Positions 1 to 9,140 are shown, numbered from the stretch's first letter. The stretch is DNA of 64,000 nt from Sansalvadorimonas sp965243775 (GCA_965243775.1 CBDEWF010000002.1:186001-250000); one strand, 5' to 3'. Numbers and translations are program-made. Notes: generated by a model from the letters alone, not told the origin.

Positions 1-41
1 ATTTCTGAGAACAATGCCAGCTTATTTCCCATACGCTCCAT
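1..41 (-). CDS. 5' end of a leftward gene, running off the window
   Basis: Read on the minus strand, an ATG at 41 follows a strong ribosome binding site (GGAGGGTG, about 6 bases upstream) and opens a reading frame to the window edge, starting MERMGNKLALFSE. Thirteen residues are too few to name a family. The ribosome site is the main support; nothing is known of the rest of the gene. Confidence 0.4.
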   Translation of the reverse strand, partial: MERMGNKLALFSE

Positions 42-235
42 ATATTCACCCTCCTTTTTTGCTGGTTTGATTTCTGAGCCTCCTGCTCACTTAGTAAGCG
101 TTAGACAACCAAACCAGAGCAAACTTCACAGGCTTTTTGTTATGAGTGCTAACCAGGTAGTTAGGATTTAAACGAGAGTTGAATATCATGAGCTAGCCAG
201 GAAGATTTGATTCCTGGGAGCTTGACCGAGAATAG

Positions 236-517
236 ACCACTACAGATGCGATCGAGTCAGCTGAAGAAGAGATCACAGTTCCTGCCCATCAGCGCAAAAA
301 GGCCGGGCGCAAGGCATGGCTGTTCAGCAACAGCCAAAAGGGAGCTGATGCCAGTGCCAATCTGTACAGCCTGATTGAAATCGCCAAAGCTTGTGGTGTG
401 GAACCCTGTGCTTATCTGAAAGAGGTTTTTACCCAGTTGCCTTCCGTGAAATCTGTTGAAGATATTGAGCAGTTGCTTCCCTGGAATGTTCAGAGCATAG
501 AAATCAACCGGGTTTAA
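236..517 (+). pseudogene. IS66 TnpC remnant with internal deletion
   Basis: An open stretch after a TAG at 233 reads EITVPAHQRKKAGRK, typical of the N-terminal third of IS66-family TnpC, and passes straight into AWLFSNSQKGADASANLYSL, the C-terminal part, ending with WNVQSIEINRV and TAA. The catalytic core between them is missing. The joint falls on GRK, a tripeptide present at both places in intact TnpC, so recombination between short repeats is a likely cause. It cannot encode an active transposase. The repeat-protein gene starts 57 bp downstream. Confidence 0.85.
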
Positions 518-574
518 AATGGCCCCTGACTGTTCTGCTAACCTTTAAGGCCGGTTTGGTTCAGGGAAGCTGAC

Positions 575-2320
575 TTGTTTTCTGGATTGTTAAAGCCAAC
601 ATACTTTTGCCTTGTCCTGGTCATTGCCACAGTTCAACCTGCCAGTTCAGGTACAAATAAGCAGGAGAGCTGCACTCTCGTTTTACCCGCAGGCGAAGGG
701 GAGACAGAGATTCTCTCAACAGGAGCCATACGCACTCACGCCTCAGCGGCCCACCCACTGGATGATACTTACTGTGTGCCTGTTTCAGGTGAAGGTTTCG
801 AATGTCGGGGCATTGAAAGTGCATCCCGAATAAGGGTGCCACACCTGGATGATGACACCCTCAAATTGAGTGCTCCAGGATCAGCTTGCACAGCAACGTC
901 CCGTTCAGGCACCCCGCCACCTGAAACAGATGAGGTGATCATTGAAAAAGAATCATGGGATCCACTTATGATGTCTCTCAATCCTGAGCTATTGGCCTGG
1001 GAAATTCATTGCCAGAGGGTGGTTAAAAAGGAACCCTCTGTTACCTCTTCCGTTGAAAGTTATCCAGGTTACGACAGTCCTCCCACTCTGGAAGTGGAAA
1101 TAGTGACGCAAAGTGAACAAGCTGCAGTATTCAGGAAGAAGCGCAACACCACCTGTGGCTGCGACCTGTCCTTTGATTCGGCGAGGCTTCTTGAATCCCA
1201 CCGCCGGCGCAGCACGGATGCGCGCTGCAAGGGCAAGCGCAACACCACCTGTGGCTGCGGCCTGTCCTTTGATTCGGTGAACCTTCTTGAATCCCACCGC
1301 CAGGGCAGCACGGATGCGCGTTGCAAGGGCAAGCTGAGCACCACCTGTGGCTGCGGCCTGTCCTTTGATTCGGTGAGGCTTCTTGAATCCCACCGCCAAG
1401 GCAGCACGGATGCGCGCTGCAAGGGCAAGCGCAACACCACCTGTGGCTGCGGCCTGTCCTTTGATTCGGTGAGCCTTCTTAACTCCCACCGCCTGGGCAG
1501 CACGGATGCGCGCTGCAAGGGCAAGCGCAACACCACCTGTGGCTGCGGCCTGTCCTTTGATTCGGTGAGCCTTCTTAACTCCCACCGCCTGGGCAGCACG
1601 GATGCGCGCTGCAAGGGCAAGCAGAACACCACCTGTGGCTGCGGCCTGTCCTTTGATTCAGCCAGCCTTCTTAACTCCCACTGCCAGGGCAGCACGGATG
1701 CGCGCTGCAAGGGCAAGCTGAACACCACCTGTGGCTGCGGCCTGTCCTTTGATTCGGTGAACCTTCTTAACTCCCACCGCCAGGGCAGCACGGATGCGCG
1801 CTGCAAGGGCAAGCGCAACACCACCTGTGGCTGCGGCCTGTCCTTTGATTCGGCCAGCCTTCTTGAATCCCACCGCCGGGGCAGCACGGATGCGCGCTGC
1901 AAGGGCAAGCGCAACACCACCTGTGCCTGCGGCCTGTCCTTTGATTCGGTGAGCCTTCTTACCTCCCACCGCCAGGGCAGCACGGATGCGCGCTGCAAGG
2001 GCAAGCTGAGCACCACCTGTGGCTGCGGCCTGTCCTTTGATTCGGCCAGCCTTCTTAACTCCCACCGCCAGGGCAGCACGGATGCGCGTTGCAAGGGCAA
2101 GCGCAACACCACCTGTGCCTGCGGCCTGTCCTTTGATTCGGCCAGCCTTCTTAACTCCCACCGCCTGGGCAGCACGGATGCGCGCTGCAAGGGCAAGTGG
2201 AACACCACCTGTGGCTGCGGCCTGTCCTTTGATTCGGTGAACCTTCTTAACTCCCACCGCCGGGGCAGCACGGATGCGCGCTGCAAGGGCAAGCGGAACA
2301 AAAGAGGGGGGGGGAAATAA
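575..2320 (+). CDS. Zinc-finger-like tandem repeat protein, copy A (12 modules)
   Basis: Passenger gene of the IS66-derived unit, 581 aa. It starts with TTG preceded by AGGGAAG; there is no earlier ATG, and the same start occurs in all three copies. Residues 1-25 have a basic-hydrophobic stretch (FCLVLVIATV) ending PASSG, like a signal peptide. Residues 26-189 are unique, acidic and Ser/Pro/Thr-rich. Residues 190-573 are 12 modules of 32 aa with the pattern C-x-C-x3-F-x5-L-x2-H-x8-C followed by KGK, which matches the Cys/Phe/Leu/His layout of C2H2-type zinc fingers. The protein ends RNKRGGGK. I do not recognise a named family; metal binding is inferred from the spacing only. Secretion, nuclear targeting in a host and DNA binding are all untested possibilities. 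Confidence 0.8.
   Translation: MFSGLLKPTYFCLVLVIATVQPASSGTNKQESCTLVLPAGEGETEILSTGAIRTHASAAHPLDDTYCVPVSGEGFECRGIESASRIRVPHLDDDTLKLSAPGSACTATSRSGTPPPETDEVIIEKESWDPLMMSLNPELLAWEIHCQRVVKKEPSVTSSVESYPGYDSPPTLEVEIVTQSEQAAVFRKKRNTTCGCDLSFDSARLLESHRRRSTDARCKGKRNTTCGCGLSFDSVNLLESHRQGSTDARCKGKLSTTCGCGLSFDSVRLLESHRQGSTDARCKGKRNTTCGCGLSFDSVSLLNSHRLGSTDARCKGKRNTTCGCGLSFDSVSLLNSHRLGSTDARCKGKQNTTCGCGLSFDSASLLNSHCQGSTDARCKGKLNTTCGCGLSFDSVNLLNSHRQGSTDARCKGKRNTTCGCGLSFDSASLLESHRRGSTDARCKGKRNTTCACGLSFDSVSLLTSHRQGSTDARCKGKLSTTCGCGLSFDSASLLNSHRQGSTDARCKGKRNTTCACGLSFDSASLLNSHRLGSTDARCKGKWNTTCGCGLSFDSVNLLNSHRRGSTDARCKGKRNKRGGGK
1142..2293 (+). repeat. 12 tandem 96-bp units inside the copy A passenger gene
   Basis: Twelve in-frame units of exactly 96 bp with no indels. 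Framework codons are nearly invariant. Differences sit at module positions 1 and 2, at the residues 4 and 5 after Phe (V/A then N/R/S), 2 before His (E/N/T), and 1-3 after His. Units 4 and 5 encode identical 32-residue modules, which suggests recent duplication or gene conversion. All Cys and His ligand positions are kept in every unit. Confidence 0.95.
2306..2314 (+). repeat. G9 homopolymer at the end of the repeat gene
   Basis: A run of nine G follows the last module. The same place holds G8 in copy B (28181-28188) and G7 in copy C (30902-30908). Each length puts the downstream sequence in a different frame, so the three proteins end differently. Confidence 0.9.
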
Positions 2321-2373
2321 AAGACTGTATCTATTCCTATAAAAAGGTGATCACAATTTCTCTTTTCAGCTAT

Positions 2374-3545
2374 CTCTGTACACGACAAAAAAAGTGAGCT
2401 GGCAAAGCTGCTATGAAAGGCTGTGAAAAAAGAGCCATCGGAAGCAGCCATGGACATTGCCAGCTCACTCTCCCAGCAGATTAAGCCATATCTCGCTCTA
2501 AGCAAGCCGCGGCTTGAGCTTATTTCCATCTTGGTCATCAGCATTATTCAGTTGCGAACAGTGAATCTTACCCGCCTTGCCGCAAACTTCCCGGGTTTTG
2601 CTCAAACAGAGTCCTGCTATCGCCGTATACAGAATTTTTTCCAGAAGGTCTCCCTCGATACAGTCACTCTCGCCAAACTTATAGCCTGTTTGTTCGGCCC
2701 CGAAGGGCCTTGGAAGCTCAGCATGGATCGAACAACATGGATGCTGGGACGATCCAAGTTCAACATTCTTTATCTGGCCATTAACTACAAAGGTATGGCT
2801 ATACCCCTGTTGTGGGTCATGCTCGACAAGAAGGGCAACTCGAATACTCAGGAGCGCATTGATCTACTGAACTTGTTTCTGGACATCTTCCCTGACCAGA
2901 AAGTAGAGCGCCTTATGGCAGACAGGGAGTTCAAAGGAAAGAAATGGCTGGGTTACCTGGTCGAATATAACTGGCCGTTCTGCCTTCGGATTCCAGTGAA
3001 TACCCAGATACCCAACAAGCATCAAAACCGCCTGCTGCCTGTTCGGCGCATCTTCACCATAAAGGTTGGTGAACACATGGTGATACGCAAGCCTCGTAAG
3101 GTGTGGGGGCATACAGTTTATCTTGCTGCTGCCCGGTCTGAGAAAGGTCTTATGGCTCTCATTTGTCAGGCAGACCCTGAACGTGCTGTTCAGGACTACC
3201 TGGAAAGGTGGCAGATAGAAACCATGTTCCAGTCTCTGAAAGGACGCGGGTTTAACATGGAGGAAACACACCTCACCAAGTTGGAGAGAGCCTCAAAGCT
3301 ACTGGGCATTCTGGCTATCGCTTTTGTCTGGTGTTACAAGACCGGCGAGTGGGTGAATGAGGAGAAACCTATTCGCACCAAGAAACACGGCAGGAAGGCC
3401 AAGAGCCTCTTCAGAGCCGGACTGGACAGGCTTCAGCGCACACTCGGCCACGTTGACCAATGGTTCAGTGATGCGCTTCAGTTTATAGCGTTACTCTTCG
3501 AACCCAGGCTGGTACTGGGCTCGTGAGGAATTGTCGTGTACAGAG
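2374..3545 (+). mobile_element. Complete IS4-family insertion sequence
   Basis: Bounded by perfect 15-bp inverted repeats (CTCTGTACACGACAA at 2374-2388, its complement at 3531-3545) and flanked by a 9-bp direct repeat TTCAGCTAT (2365-2373 and 3546-3554). In copies B and C the same site reads TTCAGCTATAACAA without interruption, which confirms the insertion point. One intact transposase gene lies inside. The 1172-bp length, duplication size and transposase all fit IS4-family elements. It inserted after the repeat gene unit was already in place. Confidence 0.95.
2423..3526 (+). CDS. IS4-family DDE transposase
   Basis: Up to 367 aa from a GTG at 2423; an ATG at 2450 (MDIASS) is an equally good start. 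It catalyses cut-and-paste movement of the surrounding element. Candidate catalytic residues are the Asp in MDRTTW near residue 102, the Asp in MADREF near 168, and the Glu in the ERWQIETMFQSLKGRG stretch near 265, the last resembling the Y-R-E-K signature of IS4 transposases. The reading frame is intact and the element has both ends, so it may still be active. It would not be expected to recognise the IS66-type ends around it. Confidence 0.93.
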   Translation: MKKEPSEAAMDIASSLSQQIKPYLALSKPRLELISILVISIIQLRTVNLTRLAANFPGFAQTESCYRRIQNFFQKVSLDTVTLAKLIACLFGPEGPWKLSMDRTTWMLGRSKFNILYLAINYKGMAIPLLWVMLDKKGNSNTQERIDLLNLFLDIFPDQKVERLMADREFKGKKWLGYLVEYNWPFCLRIPVNTQIPNKHQNRLLPVRRIFTIKVGEHMVIRKPRKVWGHTVYLAAARSEKGLMALICQADPERAVQDYLERWQIETMFQSLKGRGFNMEETHLTKLERASKLLGILAIAFVWCYKTGEWVNEEKPIRTKKHGRKAKSLFRAGLDRLQRTLGHVDQWFSDALQFIALLFEPRLVLGS

Positions 3546-3838
3546 TTCAGCTATAACAAATATTAATATACGAAGAGTGTCAAATATTTTTATGGACATA
3601 GCGGTACTTGGAAGTACCGTCTGAGGTTCATATCAGAGTCAACTTAAGCACAATGTAAGCACAATGGTTGCTGGTATAGTCAGCATCTCTGACTTATTGG
3701 TTAAATGCTAAGAGCATCAACATTCACCAAAGAGGGATTGCATCAGGATTACACCTGATCCAGCAAGACAACCAGATGGGTAGAAATTACCGCTTACAAT
3801 GGAAGAAATCAGGCCAAGTGCAGCAAACTGCACAATGG

Positions 3839-4545
3839 CATTACTGACCACCTTCGCTCAGCCATAAACCGGGTACCATAGCGTCCCAGTAAAATCCCCA
3901 GACTCCTTCAACAAAAACAGGTTCTTTGCCGACAGACATATGACAGGACGATGTTCCGCCGATAATGGCAAGTGTGGTTTCGGGCTGGCCACCAATCACA
4001 CGAATACTACCGGCATGCGCATCAATAATACCTACGGCAACGACCGTATCTGTGGTTAAACCAAAGTCCTTGGCTGCCTGTTCAGTTAATGTTCCTGCTG
4101 CCTGACCAAGATCCTGAATGTCACCATTCACCGATCCTTCGAACAGATCAGTCAGCTCCAGTTTTTCAAATAACTCTTCACTCCAGCGTTGCTCGTGTGC
4201 CAAGTAAGTCCATTTGCAGACATTGGTGCAGATTTTTTGAATCAATAGCTACCAGTGAACAGGTCGCATCAAAACCAATGGCACGAATAGAAAGGGAATC
4301 AACTCTGGATACTTCAATAACTTCCCTGACAACCTTGCAGACCTGATTCCAAATATCTGTAGAAGATTGTTCAACAAAGTCTGGCTGGGGACGAAACTGC
4401 TTAATTTCACTGACAGCCTGAACGAGCTTTCTACCATGAAAATCGAACAGCCCTGCCCGAACGCTGCCAGATCCAACATCAACGCCGATATAGCATCTTT
4501 TTCACTATTAAACTCTGCGGCAAAGATTGTAGAAATCACCCGGAT
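3839..4545 (-). pseudogene. FGGY-family carbohydrate kinase, degraded
   Basis: Two leftward pieces of one FGGY kinase, a family that phosphorylates sugars such as ribulose in the cytoplasm. The N-terminal piece reads CYIGVDVGSGSVRAG (phosphate-binding motif), the second piece includes GIIDAHAGSIRVIGG and GGTSSCHMSVGKEP and stops right after WLSEGGQ. At least three lesions are visible: a lost A in an A-run just upstream of the first motif (GTG start frame MISTIFAAEF shifts out), a deletion and frameshift near 4245, and loss of the whole C-terminal half. Its truncated end is about 40 bp from the right end of mobile unit A, so element activity may have removed the rest. Confidence 0.85.
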
Positions 4546-4591
4546 GGAAACATTACTATCTGCCTACGACAGGCTCTTTTCGGGATAGATA

Positions 4592-5470
4592 ATGGACAGC
4601 CAAAACCTGACAGCACTCCTCGCTGTCGCAGAAACTGGATCATTCTCGCTGGCAGGTGAAAAGCTGCACCTGACCCAGCCGGCAGTAAGCAAGCGTATTG
4701 CCCTGCTGGAAAGCCAGCTGGCAGTCAGGCTGTTTGACCGGGTCGGACGCAGTGTTATCCCGACAGAAGCCGGAGTATTACTGATAGAACGGGCCCGTCA
4801 TATACTCAAGGATATTGATGATACCCGGCTGGCCCTGACCAACCTTTCCGGTCATGTTGCCGGTAAACTCAGCATTGCCACAAGTCACCATATCGGTCTT
4901 CACAGGCTCCCCCCGGTACTGAAAAAATTTAAACAACGCTATCCCGATGTTTCCCTCAATATTCGTTTTGTTGATTCTGAGTGGGCTTACGGTGCAGTAC
5001 AGCGAAGTGAGATCGAAATGGGAATTATCACACTCTCGCCTGACCAGAATAAGAGCAGGTTTTTCTCCCAACCAATCTGGCATGACCCCCTTGTATTTGC
5101 AGTGGCCAAAGACCACCCTCTGGCCCGGAAGAAGTATCTTTCCTTAAAGGAGATCAGTCTGCACCCTGCAGTATTTCCTGGTGACAACACTTTCACAAAA
5201 AAAATTGCCATGAACTATTTCCATGCCCACCAGCTGGAAGTCGACATAGCCATGGAGTCCAATTATCTGGAAACTCTCAAGATGATGGTCAATATTGGTC
5301 TGGCATGGAGTGTACTCCCTAAAACCATGCTTGATAGCAACCTTCGTGATATCACTCCGAAAGGCATTACTATTCACCGAACCCTTGGTTACCTGCACCA
5401 CCAGGGCAGAACCCTGTCCAACGCCGGTACAGCACTGATCGACCTGCTCAAGCAGCATTCAGATCAATAG
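4592..5470 (+). CDS. LysR-family transcriptional regulator
   Basis: 292 aa, the usual LysR length. An N-terminal winged helix-turn-helix (about residues 2-60, with SFSLAGEKLHLTQPAVSKRI) is followed by a periplasmic-binding-like effector domain from about residue 90. LysR proteins typically control a divergent gene. Here the divergent gene is the broken FGGY kinase, so this regulator may have lost its original target. The ligand cannot be predicted from the sequence. Confidence 0.93.
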   Translation: MDSQNLTALLAVAETGSFSLAGEKLHLTQPAVSKRIALLESQLAVRLFDRVGRSVIPTEAGVLLIERARHILKDIDDTRLALTNLSGHVAGKLSIATSHHIGLHRLPPVLKKFKQRYPDVSLNIRFVDSEWAYGAVQRSEIEMGIITLSPDQNKSRFFSQPIWHDPLVFAVAKDHPLARKKYLSLKEISLHPAVFPGDNTFTKKIAMNYFHAHQLEVDIAMESNYLETLKMMVNIGLAWSVLPKTMLDSNLRDITPKGITIHRTLGYLHHQGRTLSNAGTALIDLLKQHSDQ

Positions 5471-5561
5471 CCGCAGGACAAATCCAAGTACAAACCCGTA
5501 ATTACAGCTGGTTTTACCTGAGTGACACTATGGTGTTTTGCCATCGAGCTGTTGATTTTCC

Positions 5562-7004
5562 ATGAATTTGAAACCGGTCCTGTTTGTAATCGGACTCTTT
5601 CTGATGGTGCTGGGTCTGCTTATGGTCATTCCCGCCATGTGCGACCTGACCGTGGGCAGCAACAGCGCTGCAGCTTTCTTTGAATCAGCCATCTGGACCT
5701 TTCTGTCCGGTGGTTTAACGGTTCTGTTTACCCGTTCCCAGACCTTCCGGCTGGATCCTCGGCAAATATTTATCTTCACCAGCCTGAGCTGGGTAACCCT
5801 TAGCGCTTTTGGCGCCGTGCCTTTCATGCTGGTTGAACAGATGTCGTTTACCGACGCATTCTTTGAAACCATGTCCGGTGTCACCACCACCGGCTCCACT
5901 GTGATGACCGGTCTGGATACTGTCGACAAAGGTGTTCTGTTGTGGCGATCGATTCTGCAGTGGCTGGGGGGTATCGGTTTTATCGTCATGGCCGTGGCCA
6001 TTCTGCCATTCCTGAAAGTGGGTGGTATGCGCCTGTTCCAGAGCGAATCGTCAGACTGGTCAGATAAGTGCCTGCCCCGCTCCGGCTCCATCGCCAAACG
6101 TGTCGTTCTTGTTTACCTGTTGCTGAGTACCCTCTGTGCGCTTGGCTACAAACTGGGAGGCATGACCCTGTTTGAAGCTATCAACCACTCCATGACCACT
6201 CTTTCTACCGGTGGCTACTCTACCTCAGATGCTTCCATGGGGCACTTTACCAACACCTGGATCTACTGGAATGGCACTATCTTTATGCTACTGGGTGGCC
6301 TGCCTTTTGTGCTCTTTGTAAAGTGCATGCAGGGCTATACCGAAGATCTGATCAAGGACAGCCAAGTGAAAGCCTTTATCGGTTTTATGGTGGCCGTCTG
6401 GATCATTATGGCTTTCTGGATGACCCTGCATACAGAACGGGGGTTCTTTGAGAGCCTGACCTTGGCTGCCTTTAACTCAACATCCGTTGTGACAACCACC
6501 GGCTATGCCCTGACTGATTACAGTGCCTGGACCGGATTTACCTCAACCATTTTCTTTTTCCTGATGTTTGTTGGTGGCTGTTCCGGATCAACTGCGGGTG
6601 GCATTAAAATCTTCCGGTTCCAGATCGGCTTCCGTCTGCTGCAGATGCAGCTTAAACAGGCTAGCCACCCCCGGGCATTTTTACTGCATACCTATAATGG
6701 TCAGGAAATTACCAGCGATATCCTCCGTTCACTGGTTGGATTCTGCTTCTTCTATGGTCTGCTAATTGCCATTATGACTATCGCCCTGTCAGCACTTGGC
6801 CTGGATATGATGACCAGCCTCAGCGGTTCCATCACCGCCGTCAGTAATGTGGGCCCCGGGTTTGGAGAGATTATCGGTCCCGCCGGTAACTTTCTGACAT
6901 TGCCGGATAGTGCCAAGTGGATACTCAGCTTTGGTATGTTGATGGGCCGGCTGGAAATTATTACGGTACTGGTTCTGCTCTCCCCATCCTTCTGGCGAAA
7001 CTGA
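5562..7004 (+). CDS. trkH: Trk potassium uptake protein TrkH
   Basis: 480 aa polytopic inner-membrane subunit of the Trk K+ uptake system, which works with the cytoplasmic NAD-binding protein TrkA (not in this window). The four pore-loop filter segments are present in order: SGVTTTGST, TTLSTGGYS, SVVTTTGYA and SNVGPGFG, as in TrkH/KtrB channels. Length matches E. coli TrkH (483 aa). It is a single gene closed by its own terminator. Confidence 0.96.
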   Translation: MNLKPVLFVIGLFLMVLGLLMVIPAMCDLTVGSNSAAAFFESAIWTFLSGGLTVLFTRSQTFRLDPRQIFIFTSLSWVTLSAFGAVPFMLVEQMSFTDAFFETMSGVTTTGSTVMTGLDTVDKGVLLWRSILQWLGGIGFIVMAVAILPFLKVGGMRLFQSESSDWSDKCLPRSGSIAKRVVLVYLLLSTLCALGYKLGGMTLFEAINHSMTTLSTGGYSTSDASMGHFTNTWIYWNGTIFMLLGGLPFVLFVKCMQGYTEDLIKDSQVKAFIGFMVAVWIIMAFWMTLHTERGFFESLTLAAFNSTSVVTTTGYALTDYSAWTGFTSTIFFFLMFVGGCSGSTAGGIKIFRFQIGFRLLQMQLKQASHPRAFLLHTYNGQEITSDILRSLVGFCFFYGLLIAIMTIALSALGLDMMTSLSGSITAVSNVGPGFGEIIGPAGNFLTLPDSAKWILSFGMLMGRLEIITVLVLLSPSFWRN

Positions 7005-7028
7005 TAACAGACAAATAGAATAAACACT

Positions 7029-7052
7029 CCACCCTACGGGGTGGATTTTTTT
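7029..7052 (+). terminator. Rho-independent terminator after trkH
   Basis: Stem CCACCC (7029-7034), loop TACG, stem GGGTGG (7039-7044), then A and seven T. A GTG at 7041 that would extend the next reading frame upstream lies inside this hairpin and is therefore an unlikely start for tmcA. Confidence 0.9.
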
Positions 7053-7073
7053 ACCGTCTTCCCAGGGAGTGGC

Positions 7074-9140
7074 ATGAACAATCTGCTGCCAGAGTTGATT
7101 CAGACATCGCGACATAACAACCACCGGTTTCCACTTGTTTTGTCTGGAAGCCCTGGATGGCTGGATGCCCAGCTGCAGGAAATATCAGATTGGCAGGGGC
7201 AGCCCCCATCTTTGTGGAGTAACAAAGATTGCTGGCAGCTACCTGCCAGGCCATGGAAAAAAGCCAGACAGCTTCTTGGACAGTCTATCAGTTTCCTTGC
7301 CCTGGATTTGACGGAAAGTATTCCTGCTGATGCCCTGGGTGTTGTCACAGGAGCCTTGAAAGGTGGTGGCATTCTGGTTTTGCTCTGTCCAGATAAACTG
7401 CAGTGGCCAGGAAAATCCAGTTTTCATGAACGGGCCCGCCAGATCATTTCATGCTCCGGTCTTACCCGGTGGCAGGAAGGTCAAGATCTGGAATCACACA
7501 GTTTTCCCATCCCCGGCTCTCATTTTGATCAAGTTTCCAAACCTTATGCGACAACAGATCAGGCTCAGGCGGTTGTCGCGGCTAAAAGAGTATTGACCGG
7601 ACATCGACGCCGCCCTCAGGTATTAACAGCCGACCGTGGTCGTGGAAAGTCCGCCGCTCTGGGTATTGCTGCAGCTCAGTTGATGCAGGAGCGTTCACTG
7701 AGAATTCTTGTGACCGGTCCTTCCTGTCAAGCGACAGAGACCCTGTTTCAGCATGCTGGGGACATTCTTGGAAAAAAACCGCAAAGCAAAGGCCATATTC
7801 TGGCAGGTAGCAGCGAGTTGCTATTTGTAGCCCCTGATGAGCTGGCTTCAGAGCAACCGGAAGCGAACCTGGTACTGGTTGATGAGGCTGCCGCCATTCC
7901 AGCTCCACTTCTTGGCAAATTACTGAGGAGCTATTCCCGGATTATCTTTGCCAGCACTATTCACGGTTATGAAGGTACTGGTCGGGGTTTTGCCGTCAGG
8001 TTTCGTAAAACCCTGAACCAGATAACACCGAAGTGGCAGCACTGCAGAATGCATCAGCCTGTACGCTGGGCTGCTGAAGATCCACTGGAAGCTCTTCTGA
8101 ATAAACTTCTCCTGCTTGATGCTGATCCTGCGCCTGGGAGTACCATTACTAAAGCCCGGCCAGACAATGTGGATTTTATCATCGCTTCTGGCTCCCTGCT
8201 AAAAGATAACCCGGAAACTCTTGCTGAACTGTTCGGTCTGCTAGTGCTGGCCCATTACCAGACCAGCCCCGATGACCTGTGCCAGATAATGGATCAGCAG
8301 GATATCACCGTATCCGCCCTCACCTACAACAACCATGTAGTGGCCACCGCTCTGGTATCCCATGAAGGAGGTTTCCTCCCCTCCCTGGCCGAGGCAGTCT
8401 GGAGCGGCAAACGTCGCATAAAGGGACACCTCCTGCCACAAACCCTGGCCAGCCATGGCGGCTACGCGGAAGCCCCTGTTCTGCGATGGGGGCGGGTTAT
8501 GCGAATTGCAGTTCACCCCGACCTCCAGTCACAGGGGCTGGGACAACAACTGATGTCACATATAAAACAGCACTCACACGATAGGGGATTGGACCTGATC
8601 GGCAGCAGCTTTGGTGCTACAACCGACCTTCTGCAATTCTGGAACAGCTGCGGACTGCAACCGGTTCATATTGGCAGTACCAGGAACAGTGCCAGCGGCT
8701 GTTACAGTGCCGTTGTTATTAAAGGGCTATCGGAGCAGGGACAACTGTTTCAGTCCAAAACAGCCAAGCGTTTCTCCAGGCTGATTCCCTGCCAGGCCAG
8801 GGAGTCATTAAAACGACTGGAGTACGATATTTTGCTGCAGCTTCTAAGCAAATCCAAACATTCAGAGCCAAGCCACGATGATCTTGACCTGTTGAGGCGC
8901 TTTGCCAGTAGGAAAATCAATTACGAAAGTTGTCTGCCAGAACTGCAGAGCCTGCTGCAGTCTTTTCTTCCACTTTTTGCTGATAAGCTATCCCAACAAC
9001 AGCAGCACCTGGCAACGACCAAAGTACTCCAGAGCTACAGCTGGAATCAGGTTGTGACAATTTGTAGCCTGACAGGCAGAAAGCAGGCTGAGCAGATGCT
9101 GAGAGATTGTGTCACACTTCTGCTTAAAACCCACGAATAG
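7074..9140 (+). CDS. tmcA: tRNA(Met) cytidine acetyltransferase TmcA
   Basis: 688 aa from ATG 7074, preceded by AGGGAG. TmcA makes N4-acetylcytidine at the wobble base of elongator tRNA-Met using acetyl-CoA and ATP. Visible parts: N-terminal domain; RecA-like helicase module with Walker A TADRGRGKSAALG (about 183-195) and a DEAA Walker B (LVDEAAAIP, about 269); GNAT acetyltransferase fold with the acetyl-CoA loop RIAVHPDLQSQGLGQQL (about 477-493); C-terminal tRNA-binding tail. The size and domain order match E. coli TmcA (YpfI). Confidence 0.96.
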   Translation: MNNLLPELIQTSRHNNHRFPLVLSGSPGWLDAQLQEISDWQGQPPSLWSNKDCWQLPARPWKKARQLLGQSISFLALDLTESIPADALGVVTGALKGGGILVLLCPDKLQWPGKSSFHERARQIISCSGLTRWQEGQDLESHSFPIPGSHFDQVSKPYATTDQAQAVVAAKRVLTGHRRRPQVLTADRGRGKSAALGIAAAQLMQERSLRILVTGPSCQATETLFQHAGDILGKKPQSKGHILAGSSELLFVAPDELASEQPEANLVLVDEAAAIPAPLLGKLLRSYSRIIFASTIHGYEGTGRGFAVRFRKTLNQITPKWQHCRMHQPVRWAAEDPLEALLNKLLLLDADPAPGSTITKARPDNVDFIIASGSLLKDNPETLAELFGLLVLAHYQTSPDDLCQIMDQQDITVSALTYNNHVVATALVSHEGGFLPSLAEAVWSGKRRIKGHLLPQTLASHGGYAEAPVLRWGRVMRIAVHPDLQSQGLGQQLMSHIKQHSHDRGLDLIGSSFGATTDLLQFWNSCGLQPVHIGSTRNSASGCYSAVVIKGLSEQGQLFQSKTAKRFSRLIPCQARESLKRLEYDILLQLLSKSKHSEPSHDDLDLLRRFASRKINYESCLPELQSLLQSFLPLFADKLSQQQQHLATTKVLQSYSWNQVVTICSLTGRKQAEQMLRDCVTLLLKTHE

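Larger units (their letters stand above)
236..3797 (+). mobile_element. IS66-derived cargo unit, copy A (left end not identified)
   Basis: This unit shares its order and sequence with two copies further right: a remnant of the IS66 transposase tnpC, a 57-bp spacer, a zinc-finger-like repeat gene, then a conserved right arm of about 240 bp ending in a terminal repeat that reads GGGTAGAAATTACCGCTTAC at 3778-3797. A complete IS4-family element (2374-3545) interrupts the right arm. No matching left terminal repeat was found upstream of 236 and the 8 bases after 3797 are not repeated on the left, so the left end is lost or rearranged. The unit carries no intact IS66 transposase gene and could move only if transposase were supplied by another element. 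Confidence 0.75.

Noticed and set aside
94..117. GTAAGCG near 94 as a left end of unit A
   Set aside because: Only 7 bases agree with the IS66-type ends here, the sequence then differs, and no 8-bp duplication links it with 3798-3805.
1142..2293. CRISPR array in the 96-bp repeats
   Set aside because: The repeats are contiguous, in frame, without unique spacers, and there are no cas genes.
989..2544. Long minus-strand open frames opposite the repeat array (also at 27245-28293 and 30043-30913)
   Set aside because: They consist of the antisense of the 96-bp repeats, with no ribosome site and no independent conservation. They are by-products of the repeat composition.
7041..7073. GTG start 11 codons upstream for tmcA
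   Set aside because: It lies within the trkH terminator stem; the ATG at 7074 has a ribosome site and gives the usual TmcA start.
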